Below are positions 1-11,616 of a DNA stretch of 64,000 bases, in pieces. This stretch comes from Tetmemena sp. SeJ-2015. Taxonomy: Eukaryota > Ciliophora > Spirotrichea > Sporadotrichida > Oxytrichidae. Below the pieces are notes generated by a model. The model was not told where the DNA came from. It was given only the letters and a program-made list of their open reading frames with translations, and did not search any database. Each line of letters starts with the position of its first letter. The first letter of the stretch is position 1. Where the stretch lies: the NCBI GenBank assembly GCA_027382625.1, contig JAJKFJ010020810.1, positions 48,730 to 112,729 of the forward strand. Direction: 5' to 3'. Made by a program: the position numbers and the translations under genes.

Positions 1-193
1 TGAAATACAAATTTATTACTTTCAAGAGAAGAGTAAAAGAGATAGAAGAGAGAGAGAGAGAGAGAGTAATAAACTTTAATTCATAGGAATCGAGAAGAGA
101 AGAAAAAAGCAAGAGTTTAAATACAATTTATGAGATAGCTAACAACTCATTCGTGAGAGAATCGAAAGCTTCTCATTGTGATTTGTTGTTTAT
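1..193. repeat. Terminal AT-rich spacer with (GA)n tract
   Basis: This stretch lies past the stop of the first minus-strand gene. It has a (GA)n microsatellite around positions 49-66 and otherwise AT-rich sequence. I see no coding frame in it. Confidence 0.5.
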
Positions 194-619
194 TCAAGGA
201 GTTGCGACAACATTCATATTCTTGTCATAGCTGAGCTTCCACTTTGATTTGTCAGTGAAGTAAGGGTTGTTGAAGAATTCTAAAATTTAGATTAGTTCTT
301 GAACACGAATATAAAAGAGCTCAGATATAATTATGTTCTCTTGATAGAAGCATCACATTTAAAGTGAGAGTTGAATAGGGGAAGAGTTGAATTTAAAATA
401 TTTTCTAATATTGCATATGAACTTACATCTTCTTCTTTGAGCCCATCTGATTGGCTCACTCTTTGCAAATCTGTAGTAGTACACAGGGTCTACCAAATCA
501 TCATTAGTTCAACCATCTCACAATAGTAATCAATACTTACACATAGAAAAGAATTGGAAGAACAAATACAAGCCTGCGCTGTCCAAGGCAAGACGGAATC
601 CCCACCAGATCTTCACCAT
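194..619 (-). CDS. Small 75-aa hypothetical protein, two introns
   Basis: I do not recognise the family. ATG at 619-617, TGA at 196-194. Two GT...AG introns (490-540, 51 nt; 280-426, 147 nt) give exactly 75 codons before the stop. The protein starts MVKIWWGFRLALDSAGLYLF, has a hydrophobic aromatic N-terminal half, then an Arg-rich stretch (RWAQRRR) and a Lys/Tyr-rich C-terminus ending NMNVVATP. One in-frame TAA (in RRRQ, formed across the second splice) is read as Gln. The size and amphipathic start would suit a small mitochondrial inner-membrane subunit, but that is a guess. The second intron is long for this window and could also hold an IES. Confidence 0.65.
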
Positions 620-1053
620 TTTGATTTAAGCAATATATTATAATTATATGCAATAACAAACAATATATTCATCAATCCATTATCAATTCAGAAAATATCT
701 TTCTTATTTAATTCAAGGAAAATAAAAATAGATATTAATTCAGTTTATGTTCTAATTTAAGAGTTATCAATAGGTTTTTAAATAGCAATGTCTACTAGAA
801 ATGGATTTTAAATTATCAAAAATAAGTCTGAGATTAATTTACTAACATTTCCTAATTCTATCATAATAAAAATATATTTAGATCAACCTAGAAATTACTT
901 TAAAACCTTTCAAGATAAAATTGATTTAACTTTTAAAAATTGCTGCATATTTTGTCAAATTAACTAATTCAGTGTTTATATGTAGTCAAAGTCCCTGTAA
1001 TCTTGATCTCTGTTTTAAGACTTTCTTTTTCAGTTTTAACTATTCATGCTATC
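620..1053. other. Spacer without a recognised gene
   Basis: AT-rich DNA between the small minus-strand gene and the 3' end of the LAMMER kinase. I see no frame in the ciliate code with coding character. Confidence 0.5.
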
Positions 1054-4000
1054 TCAATTCCTGTAAAACGAATGAGATTTCTCATTTGACTTGCTTCCTA
1101 TGCGGGTTGACTCTGACTTCGACTTTTCAGAGTGCTTTCCCAGAAACTCAGTTTCATCTTATATTACGAGGGAGGTAAAGAATTCGTGACTCAAACAATC
1201 CTCAGCTGAAGGTCTAAGCTTTGGGTCAGGTTAAAACATAAACTCAAGCAATTCTCTGAAGCACTGATGATCATCATTTGTTTAGAAGGGCTAAAATATA
1301 TCCTACAAAACTTTAAAAGCGTAAAAGATTACCTCAAGAGTGAGCATATCACCAATGTTTCGTATTCTCTGCGGCTTCTTCTCAAGTTCCTTCTACTTCA
1401 ACCTAAATCCTCTCTTCTTTATATCTTATTCACTTTTTTCGAAATCGAAAAGCCTACTAAATTGTTCTGACTTTTCGGCCATCCATAGAGGTAAGGGTCC
1501 GCACTCTTTCTCTATCAGAGCGATATGCTCGAGATTCTCATGAGTGCCAAAGAACATTTCTCCGGTATAAAGCTCGGCCAAAATGCAAGCAATACACCAT
1601 ATGTCGCTCTTAGTATTCCACTAGCAGCACTCTAATCTATTAAGAGACATGTATATGATTACCTAGAATAACTTCGGGCGCTCTGTATTAACGAGTATTG
1701 ATTATCGCAGTATGATGATCATCCTCATATGTTGCTCCACCAAAGTCTATCAACTTTATGTCTGTGCACAGTGTCTTGCTCCACTTTGAAATCTTTAGGC
1801 CCTCCTTTCCACTGCTGCTGAAGCCCCCTTCCGTGGCTCTTGTCGCCCTCCTGTCATCTTCGTCTAACATGTCCTGACTGCCATGACCTCTTGGATTGAC
1901 AAAATCTCCCTTCTTGAGATTTTTAATGTCATTTTCGATATCACTGAATTCATTTTGAGGCTCAGACTCGCATCTCTCACTTCCGTAGATATCTCGCTTC
2001 GACAAGACGTTCTAAATTGATTGATTTAACTGTAAAAATTTCTTACTAGTGGCCAATATTTCTGATCAGTGACTGCAATCTTATCGTTTCTTTCGAACAG
2101 AATGTTCTCCGGCTATAGATAATCAAGAGGAATAAAAAGCGTACCTTGAGGTCTGTGTGGGTGATTCCAAAGCTGTGTAGAAATCTGAGGGCTTGGAGGG
2201 CCTATCTCCCAATCTATTAGATTTGGGCAAGAGAGAAGCCTAATATTAAAGAAGAATGAGTTTATGCTTCATCAATCAGAGAAGGAAGAATCGAACTAAA
2301 TATTGAGGTGAGGGTAGTTCGAGCCTTTGTTCACTACTCTACTGACTCAATGCCTCCTTTCCTCAAATAATTGTACTGTGGTTTATCAACCCATACCCTT
2401 GTAGCTATTTGCCTTGATAAAATCGTAGAGGCTTCGACCAAGTGTCTCAAATACTAGGCACATGTGCTCTCCTTCATTATCATTGTGATAGAAGTACTCT
2501 TTCATATGCACAATACTGTGTTTTGCTGCACCTTTGCTGTTCAAATCTATCAATATGTCTGCCTCAATCTTTGCTGATTCATTATAGCGCTTCACAGCTC
2601 GAATTACCTTGATAAAAAATTTAGCTAAAGAACTTTACTTTAATTGCATAATGCTTATTTTCTTCAGTGTGAAAACATTTGAGAGCTCTGCCAAATGTTC
2701 CATCTCCCAGGTGAGAATCAATCTAATTAAGGATCATTTACAAAAGAAATTACTCTGTATTTGCCTATAAATTAACCTATTTTATATTTGAAATGTCCTG
2801 CGTCTCCATTTCTTCTAGTACCAGATCTTATTGTTCCACTGCTTCCCGTGCCATCGTTTCCTTAACTTTCTGAACCCGATTCATAATAGCTATCTTCTTT
2901 CTATTACTGCTTCTTGGGAAAATTATCGAGTCCCCTCTTTACTTCTTCTTTTTTGGCAAATGATTCCTTTCTATCATCTCCCACTAAAGGTTTATTAGTA
3001 TAGTTGGAGTTTTTGTAGTCTCTTTTGAAACTATCATCATCTAAAAGTCTCTTCTTCAGTGGAGAATTACGCCTGTCTTTCTATTAGTAATTATTTCTTC
3101 TCTCATATCTGTTATCTCTATCATAATTATCTCTATAATCACGTCCACCATATCTACTGCTTTGGTTATAATTTCTTCTTTCTCTTGAGCTCTTATCTTG
3201 CTTCCATTCTTTATAGCTTCTATGGGATTCTCTAGAATCTCTTCTCTTTTGATTTCTACTCCTATCATCATATCTATAAGGTTGATAATGCTTGTCCCTC
3301 TCGATCTACTCTCTGCGAGGAGACCTAATTATGTAGGATCCATTCTTTGATTTACCTCCTCTTTGACTTCTGGATCTCTTATCATTCCTTGAGCTTTGAG
3401 GCTTTCGCGAGTATGAATCGTCCCTATAATAATTTGAAGGTCTATAGTGCTCTCTTTTTTCAATTTATTTCCTTTCTTCATATTCTTGCTCTCTGTGCCT
3501 TACATGATCCCTGGCTCTGTCTCTTTCATGAGTAACTTTATAGTCCCTTCGGTCTCTATTTCTATCTCTTGAAGTGGATTTAAGTAATAAAGGCTTTTTC
3601 TTGATAGTTTGATCATTCCTTGCATATTGAGCATTTCTATCACTATGTGAGTTCTTGTCGCGTGATTTGGATCTATAACTTTTCTAATCTCTGCCTCTCC
3701 TTTCTTGCTATGAAGACTCATATTCACTTTTCTTAGTGATCTTAAGCCTTTCTTCATCTTAATTATGATGATGCCTTGTTCTGTTGTTGTCACTGTGCTC
3801 CTCTCTTCTTGAATGTCTGTTACTGGTTTACCTGCTACTCTCTCTATAATTTGAGGACATTAAGAATCTATTTTCTCTGGCTTTATTTGCCGTTCTATCT
3901 CTCTCCATGGCCCTCTCTCTTTTCCTTCCTCGATCCCTATCTCTTCTTCGCCTTCTGTTTTTCCTTTTCTTTCTAGTTCTGTCTCTAGTTCTCTCCTTAG

Positions 4001-4827
4001 TTTAATCTTCTCTTCTTCTTCTTTCCTCCTAGATCTCTCTTATTGAGAATCTCTGGGCTTCAACTTAATCTCGTTTAGGAAAAGTCTAAGCTGCCTAGGA
4101 GTGGGTTGAGAATTATGCTCCTCATATTTAGGAAGCTTTATTACCTTTCGACTTTCCGATAGGTTTTTGTTCATAGATAGTCGATTCAAGAAAGAGAGGC
4201 TTTTAAAAGTTGGGTCTGATCTTTTCAAATTAAAATTATAAAATATTTAACGATTTATAAGTTATAAATGAAGATATAAATTTAATTTGAGGGTGGAGAG
4301 AGATGCAACCAGGAAAAGCTATGTCAAAATAAACTTACTACTACTGCCTGTGAGAATAGCTGTCATTTTAATTGAATTGCTGACTATTTTGGCGAACTCC
4401 AAAGTCTTGCTAGTGAGTATTTCTTTCATCATTCGTAGTATTGTGCCTCTTTAAGGAAGGATAGTTCTCACTATATCTCTGATTGTAATGATGATTTTAT
4501 TGGTATCCACTCTCCCTATAAAAGGGTAATCAACAAATTTGCATTTTTATCATATTAATGGATGAGTGAGATTTTGATTTACCTATTCGAATATTCATCG
4601 TAGTGGGTATTGCGCGTGCTTCTCTGGCTTTGAGAATAATACTAATCTGAATTGTCTCTCTCATTATTATATCTGGATCGATCATAATAATTGTGTTTGT
4701 TATCTCTCCAATCTTGATTGTATCTCGAACCTCTATCATTATGGAAATTATAAACAAAGTATTTTAAATTGCGAGAGGAGTGATAAGACTGCTAGTAGGT
4801 TCTGGAAGAATATGAATCTCTTTCCAT
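1054..4827 (-). CDS. LAMMER/CLK-type dual-specificity kinase, RS-rich N-terminus
   Basis: Probable nuclear kinase of the LAMMER (CDC2-like) family, whose known members phosphorylate SR splicing factors. ATG at 4827-4825, TGA at 1056-1054. The N-terminal half (about 4827-2770) is rich in Arg, Ser, Asp and Tyr. The kinase domain follows: glycine loop GDGTFGRALK, lysine HYAIK, catalytic loop HTDLKPENILF, then LIDFGGATY in place of DFG and YRAPEVIL. The HENLEHIALIEKECGPLP motif corresponds to the family's EHLAMMERILGPLP. The C-terminal lobe ends RPSAEDCLSHEFF plus a Ser/Lys tail. Short introns include 2113-2144 (32 nt), 2012-2046 (35 nt) and 4516-4582 (67 nt). About 75 extra charged residues sit between the catalytic loop and LIDFGG. 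Several other junctions were not resolved, so exact exon/IES boundaries are open. Confidence 0.88.
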
Positions 4828-5212
4828 TATGGCAAGATTTAAATCTAACCTTTTTTTTATTAGGTTAAAAATTAGTACTTAAAAATTATCAAGCTTTAAA
4901 TTGTGATTCGTTCTTTTCATAATTTAGATCTCTATATTGATTCTTAAAACCTTCTCTCATAATTTATCCGATATTACTTATCTCTTTTGCTGAAGTTCCA
5001 TTCTAGAATTTAAATTTCTAAAAATGTACTATGTGTATGAGTAGCAATAAAAAGAGATAGACCAAATCTTTCACAATTAATGATATTCATTCATTTTTCT
5101 AATAAATTTACTAAATATTAAATCACTTAGCTTCTTAATAAAGAGTAAAATTGATTAATTGCCAAATTTACTTTATCTATGTGAATATGATCTAAATGAA
5201 ATTAAGTTAAAT
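4828..5212. other. AT-rich spacer
   Basis: Upstream of the LAMMER kinase start and downstream of the next gene's stop. Both directions are AT-rich with frequent TGA, and no coding frame is apparent. It probably includes the kinase promoter, but no specific element can be named. Confidence 0.5.
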
Positions 5213-7707
5213 TCAATTTGATGTTTGGTCTTGAATAAGTGCAATATCGTTTTGTGATTATTCGTTTAGCAAAATATTGCTTCCATTCAGTAATTGATTC
5301 AAGGCTTCTTGTTTAAAGAAAATTAAAATTTCTAATACGCAAATCCCTGATAGTAGTTGATGGTAGAAATTGATTTTTCCAATCTCTCATGCTATAGAAT
5401 TAATTATAATAATTAGATTCCTTACGAGTATATGCTCAAGCAACAGTTTGTTTCTTCTCATGATTCCATCCTTTTGATACTTTGTTTTTAAGTCTCTCAT
5501 GCTATCAAACGTTATTCTATAATATATATTGTTACCTTGGATTGTGGCCCTCTATCTCACTCAGTAGAGCAAGCTAGCAGTCTTTAGGTGGCTCTTTACA
5601 ACTTGGAGGTTGAATTTCGTAAGCTTTTAAAAGTATAAATATGAATGCTATCCTTATGTTTTGTTGGTTGATGTAATTTCGTATTAGCTATAGCAATAAA
5701 TAATAATATACAGCTTCTTTGGATTAGTACTCGTTTGATGGCATTAGAGCAACTAACTAGAATGGATACTTTGCTGAGACCTCCTTATTACCATACTGCT
5801 TTAAGGTCTTGAAGGTCTCTTGCTCGATCCCTAATTCGAATGGGCCCCACTTCCTCTTAATCCTTCATTCTTTCCAGTCAAGTTACCCTCTCCAGACTTT
5901 CTTAAGTCTTTTTGATGCTCTTTTTAATTTGACTTGAGAAGTTTTAATCATTTGCTGCAATTTACTGATGACTAGCAGCCAAATAAGCAAGTTAGGAGAG
6001 ATTTGTGTAGTTTGGAGCTAAATCCTTTATAACTGTTGCTGAAGTATTGGCTGACACAGAAGAACACTTATACTTCTAGTAGCCTCCTTAATTCTAACTC
6101 TATCTTAGAAGTAAATTGTTCATTGGGGCTAGCTTGGGTATATTGAAGTTCTAAACAAACGGCTCTGGCCTTCCTGACATCGGACTGTACATTATATAAA
6201 GCATTGCGAGTATAAGAAGTATCAATAATATACCAAATTAATGCTTTACTTGATCGGTGAAGTAGAATTAGAGTTTTACTGCTCTATTTAGTTTCTGGAA
6301 AGGCCTAACCTCTGCATGTTCTGCTTCATACTTAAATTAAAACTAAGACCGCCTGTGGTTCTATGAGCGCTCTGAACTCTTTGCCTGGATCTCTCGGGTT
6401 TGCTAAGAGTGCCAAAACTGAGATCTTGCTAGCTCTATTGGTTATAATCCTCCAATCTTATTGGACTTTAGCCACTTGGTGAAATTGAAGTTTCCTTCCT
6501 GACGCTATTCCCTAGCTCAAATTTTGAAACTGACTTTGGCTGACCTTGCTTCTTAGCTTGATCAGGTGTATAAGACAAGTCTAATTTGATATCTCCAGTT
6601 GAGTTAAGCTCACTTGCTGCTAAAATTTCATGTGCCAGTCCTTGTGAAGAATTGAGAATATCAAACCTCTTGGTTTAAGCTAGAGACTAGAACTTCTAAT
6701 TTTAATCTAGCTGAGTTTCTTAAAATTCATAGTTCTCTAATTTACCGTTCATGCTCTCGATTAAAGAAGAAAACATTGATTAAATTAAGATAATGAACTC
6801 TTCCAAAGTGTAGTTTGGATTTATTATTTTAACTTCAATGATTGCTTGGATAAAGTTCCTGAGTCCTTCGTCTGTAAAGTGACTTATTTACTCTAGAGAG
6901 AAGAATTCTTTCAGGAACTTGAAAATATACTCATGAGAACTTCGAGGATCATTAACCATCATTTATAAATAAAACATATAGTTTTTCAAAATTAAATTTA
7001 GAGATTAAACTTTTAAAGGTTATTCATTCATAAATTTTACATGCAAAATATTTTTATAGTCAAAAAATATATGATTACTGTATGCTTTAAGTAATTTAAT
7101 ATCAAATAAATTTTACGAGACGAGACATAAATAAGAAAAAGTAGAGTATTATATAAATATAACCAATAGATGTCTGAGTTTGAGAATTTAGGTATTGCAT
7201 TTTGTAGTACCTAGCTTCCTCAGATTTATTTTTGAAGACCGCTCCATACTTAAATGAAAGAGGTTTTACAAAAGCCTTGGAGACAGTTCCAAAAGCTACT
7301 CTATTTAAATTAGTAGGGAAGCAAGCATCTATTGAAGAATACTTCTGAAGGCTTCGCTTAGTTTTACAAAATATTTATGCAATTAATACGCAAAGTTTTG
7401 TTTCTAGTTTCACTTGCTAGCTCATCTCTGACTTTGCTTTTAGCATTTGTGTTGCTTATTACGCCTTTAAAGTCTGATTTTCCTCTAAATTCAGGCAAAT
7501 ATTTAGAGCTTTCTAGTAATTGATTCATGCTAGTAATGTCTGCACCAGCCGTAGCAGGTCTCTTAATGTAGTCAATCAGATTTAATAACCCTATACTAGT
7601 ATTAAACTAATTATAATATTGTCTTCATCTATTGAATGCTCCTCTACATTGTTTTCATAACTATTCTTTGCTACTTCTGCTTCAATCGGCTACTTTAAGT
7701 TATCCAT
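5213..7707 (-). CDS. Unrecognised Gln/Ser-rich protein in several segments
   Basis: No family recognised. ATG at 7707-7705 (MDNLKQPIEAEV), TGA at 5215-5213. Coding blocks in the ciliate code include about 7600-7390 (DYIKRPATAGADITSMNQLL), 7370-7190 (SIDACFPTNLNRVAFGTVSK), a long block at 6960-6250 (DPRSSHEYIFKFLKEFFSLE) turning Ser/Gln-rich, a block near 6100-5700 (SVSANTSATVIKDLAPNY), and a helical charged end near 5510-5215 (RDLKTKYQKDGIMRRNKLLL). The frame changes between blocks, as expected of MDS-IES boundaries or introns. Treating this as one gene is inference from the shared strand and the lack of an intervening start/stop pair; it could be two. Confidence 0.5.
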
Positions 7708-7752
7708 ATAGGAGACAGATAAAATTAATGAGAGTTGAAATTAATAAAAAAA

Positions 7753-10295
7753 TCATTTCTTTTTCTTGCACCCATCGAAATAAAAACTATAATTATATTT
7801 TAAATAAGAGCACATGTCAAATCTAATATAGAAGTATAGTCCCACCATCAGTAAGAACAGCATCAGATTAAATGAAATCTGCCATTTACTGTCTCCCAGA
7901 AGCCAATTTACTGTGCTTGTGATCGGACCCTTCTCCTCTTGCCATTCTCCGCTTTTCTTCTTTCTCTTCTTTTCTTTCTCATCTTCTTTATCAATTAGTT
8001 CCATCGAGTAGTTTAGTAAGTCTATATTCAAAATTATAAAGAAACACATTCATCATTTTAGCATTCTAGAATTCCTCATAAGCTAGTCTTTCTCTTATCT
8101 CATTAGCTATTGGAATGATGAATTCATTTTGCTTCATAAGCTCAACCAAAATGAAATAATAATCAAAGAGCTAAAAATGACCAAGTCTTAGGGAAGCTCT
8201 TTTTGTACTTCAGAATCGAGATCGCGGAAATTAAGGACCTCCAGCAGATATCTCATTTCATTAAATGTAGGTGCAAATTTTTGATACTCTTAGATAACTT
8301 TCACACACTCCACTGGCTGCTAACTCTCTCTAAAGTACTCTAGCACATCAAAGTATTTCTTGTTCATTCTAAATTAAGTTTTAAACTTCTACTGTAAATT
8401 TAGTACTTACTTTGAAACTAGTCTAAAGTTAGAGTGAGAAGTTTTGCAGTCATAGGCTTTTTCCTTCACGATCTGTCCTCTGCTGCTCCTCAGCTCATAT
8501 ATCTTTTTTGCCCTATTTAAAATCTTCTCTACTGTTTATACATCTTTCTTTATTCTGTTTTTCAACTGAGGAATTAAAAACTATAGAAAAAAGCATGAGT
8601 ATCTAATAACTCAAGCACTTTATGAATCTTCTGGATTTCCTTTTGAGTATAACCTTGCACGTAAGTTTGGACTAGCTTCAACCCATTAAAATTAATAAGT
8701 AATTTATTCGCTACCTCTTCTATAGTGTCTCTTATTTCTTTATAGTCTGCATTTAGGTTGTAATAGGTGCTTAATCCATTAAAGAGTAGCACAGAGGATA
8801 CTCTGGCTTCAACTACTTTATGTAATTAGCTACCTTCTTATAAACATTATATATCACACAATTATTTTTCTTTGCTTGCTTGAAGTGGTAGAGCTTCATA
8901 TAACAGACAAAAGCATTCTAGAGCAAGTTAATAACCAAAGAATCCACTATAAAGTTTAAAGCAAAAGAAGCTTACAGTTTTCTTTTTCTAAAAGAGGATC
9001 TTCATCACCCTGCTAGGCTTTAAACATATTGAAAACTCTCTCATCAGTTATCCTTACTGGTTCCTTCCCAAACATAGTGAAGGACACTTTCTTCTTCTCA
9101 CTTATCTCTCCTGATACCTAACTCTCATGCCTCAACTCAAGCCAGTTATAAAGACATAGGGCCTGCTCATAGAAATCCAAAGCCAAATAGAAGTTATTCT
9201 TTTGATAGGCATCGTTCCCCATAGTTTTAATTTCATCAGAAAAGAAGAACAACTCACTTGAATCTGCCTGCCTATATTTATCGAATTTGGGATTGCTGTG
9301 GAATAAAGTTTGAAGTAAGACGCTGGATATTGCCGAATTTTTGATTAGTCTAAAAATATTATAAGAGAGAAAATCAATCTTTCTTTATCTGTTCCTTGGT
9401 AAAAACTATTTTCTTTCCCAGCTTTCTAGTAGAGGGAAGACTATCTTCATTTTAATCACCCTCTGCTTCTGTAGACCTGCTTTCAATTTAAGCTTGTAAA
9501 TCATCATTGAACAAATCTTTAAAAATGAAATGTTGATAAGTTAGATATCTTCGTTTTGGTCTAAGTGTTATTCTAATATGGAGTTAGTTATGAAAGGAAT
9601 AGCATACTAGCTTGTTTAAACTTCTTCTAGAACTTGTTAACTTTCTCGTGGCTTTTTAATTCTTCCTTGAGATGAGCATCTACCATATCTTCCTTGCAAA
9701 GGTTCTCTCTAAAGCATAATTGTCTGGTTAAAAAATAGGCTTACATGTTTCTTTGAATATTTTCTTAATTTTCCTGTAACTCAGAATTTGCGCTAGGTCG
9801 AACTTTATCCTCTACTTTGGTTAAGTTGATCGCACTTACATTAAGAAGTTCTGTTAATTGGATTTTAATCGCTGGACTCAGACTTGTCTTCTGGGTATTC
9901 AAAAAAGGTTCTGATGTTGAGGAAGTGAGAGTACTTAGACTTGTACTTTATGTTGCTTCCAACCTCAAAGAAGTCCAAACCAGGATCAGTGTGCTCTATA
10001 CAATAAAATATTGAATGTAATTAATTCTTACTAGAAGAAATAAATGGGCAAGCACCCGCGCCTCCTGCTGCCAAAGCATTTGCTTGTTAGGTAGAATAGG
10101 ATTTCGGCTCTTCAGTGTCAATATTTTCCTCATTCAGTTTCATAACTGGGCATAGTTCTTAGGCCTAAGTGCCTTGAGTTAAAATAAATTGGTTTCATCC
10201 TTTTGGACAAAGTTTTTGTAGTACTGTTCTAGTTCTGCCCTTTTCTCGTCGGGTAATCTAGAGAGTAGGTCCTTATTTACAAATGGACAGCTCAT
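7753..10295 (-). CDS. TPR-repeat protein with Cys-Pro motifs and C-terminal membrane segment
   Basis: Function unknown. ATG at 10295-10293, TGA at 7755-7753. The N-terminus carries Cys-Pro motifs (MSCPFVNKDL, QELCPVMKLN, GACPFIS) resembling heme-regulatory motifs. A TPR-like helix pair follows near 9240-9120 (GNDAYQKNNFYLALDFYEQA), then more helices (VCYMKLYHFKQAKK, ADYKEIRDTIEEVANKLL). Near the C-terminus a Lys/Glu-rich stretch precedes a single hydrophobic segment (WQISFNLMLFLLMVGLYFYI) and a Lys-rich tail, which suggests a tail-anchored membrane protein. At least one intron near 8970 and a micro-IES at 10163-10170 interrupt the frame; other junctions (about 9830, 8810) are unresolved. Heme binding is only suggested by the motif, and two-residue CP motifs occur by chance. 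Confidence 0.6.
10163..10170 (-). other. Micro-IES, 8 bp, pointer AGGC
   Basis: On the minus strand the segment reads AGGC-actt-AGGC. Removing one AGGC copy plus the 4-bp spacer joins two strongly coding frames, giving NLFQLKAQELCPVMKLN with no stop. Without removal the first frame hits TGA within a few codons. It has no GT...AG ends. Confidence 0.65.
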
Positions 10296-10468
10296 TAGTC
10301 TATTCTTTTATCAAAAGAAATTCAAAAATTATAAAGTTTATATTTTCTAAAATGCCTCTGCGAATTCTTATGATAATCTTCATATTTTTAGTGAAAAAAT
10401 AATTTAGGATAAAATACTGCACATAACATAGTTTTTAACTTGTATTAAGATCCCTTTGACCTACTGTT

Positions 10469-11071
10469 TCATTCGCTATCACTAGAACTGCTATCTCCAT
10501 GCTCCTTTGAAGTGTATTCTTTTACGCAAGCTTTGCAAACAAAGAAAGCACAGTCCTTGCAAATCCATTTCTTTATCCCCATGCCTGGCAGGAAGTTGGG
10601 TGTCTCACTTTTACATCCTTACTCCGTGAATTAACTCGAACAGCTCCATGGAAAAATAAACTCAATGGTTCTAGGAAATTCTTTCTGCGATGAAGAGTGT
10701 GCTCAGAATGTATGCTGAGTTTGACCTTTTTGTGTTTTTTGCATTTGCTGTTAGATTATAATAAATTGATATGTCTAGATTAAAGTGCTCTTTTCTTGGA
10801 GGGAGACATGGATTATCCGTTTTGAATGACAGCTCCCAGTTGTTATTGATCTTTAAGCTTTGCCTTTGAAATGGCTGCCCTTTGATCGTTTGACTCTTCC
10901 TCACTCTCTGAATCATTATTTTAGCTTGAAAGCACTCCATTTAAAATAGGATATGAGAATAAATCCATTGGTATGTTTGCTGGGTGAATTTCTATCTTGG
11001 TGACTGACTTGCTAGCTTGTGGCTTCGGACACTATATTATGCTCTTTTATTTATTCTCCTTAGTTAGTCAT
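10469..11071 (-). CDS. Small Cys-rich, probably zinc-binding protein
   Basis: ATG at 11071-11069, TGA at 10471-10469. After removal of one 28-bp IES (10942-10969) the frame is open throughout. The N-terminal half is Gln/Ser/Lys-rich and acidic in part (DSESEEESNDQ). The C-terminal part holds a Cys array: SNSKCKKHKK, then WSCSSQFTEQGCKSE, then WICKDCAFFVCKACVKEY, and a Ser/Asp tail. The paired C-x2-C spacing suggests a zinc ribbon or treble-clef fold, but I cannot place it in a named family. The neighbour upstream on the same strand is unrelated. Confidence 0.7.
10942..10969 (-). other. IES, 28 bp, pointer AATGGA
   Basis: The 6-bp direct repeat AATGGA flanks an AT-rich spacer. Excision of one copy plus spacer changes KHTNG-FILISYF to KHTNGVLSSQNN and joins the two halves of the Cys-rich gene in frame. 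There are no GT...AG boundaries. Confidence 0.8.
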
Positions 11072-11616
11072 AGTGGCAGATTTAGTGATAGTGGTGGAGC
11101 CATTTAGTTGCTTCACTGAACTCTTTAAGTTTTATTCAGACATGCATGCTCCCATTCCTATTATCCAAACCTATTATAAACTAATTAAAATTTTATCAAT
11201 CTTAAACTTCAACATTCCCAGTATCTAGAAAAGTGCTTTATCTTACAAATTAAAATGATATTTTATTTCTATGCAAAATACAAATTTAAAGGCATTAGAA
11301 TTTTGAAACTACAAACTTTCTAATTTATTTTAATATTCTCTTATAAAGTTAATTTTAAGTGAGGCTGATTTTATCAAGGAGTGGCGATAGTGGTTTTTAA
11401 AAAAATAATGCTTCTTTTTCTTTAAAAATATTTTAAGCAAATGCTGAGTATAAAAAGAAGAAACTTATATTATCCCATTCATAAAATACACTCTATATTT
11501 AAATATAGCATTATATTTGATAATACTATTAATAATATAAATTATAAATACAACTCTACTACTCCCTAATCTAAACCCTCCGAATAATCATTCGCGACCT
11601 AAATCCAATATAAATA
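11072..11616. other. Divergent intergenic region
   Basis: AT-rich DNA between a minus-strand and a plus-strand gene start, so it should hold promoters for both. Long A/T runs occur near 11270-11540. I see no coding frame and no recognisable element. Confidence 0.5.

Noticed and set aside
4516..4582. ATAGG repeat in the LAMMER kinase as an IES pointer
   Set aside because: The same interval has GTAAAT...TATAG ends and splices in frame, so an intron is the simpler call.
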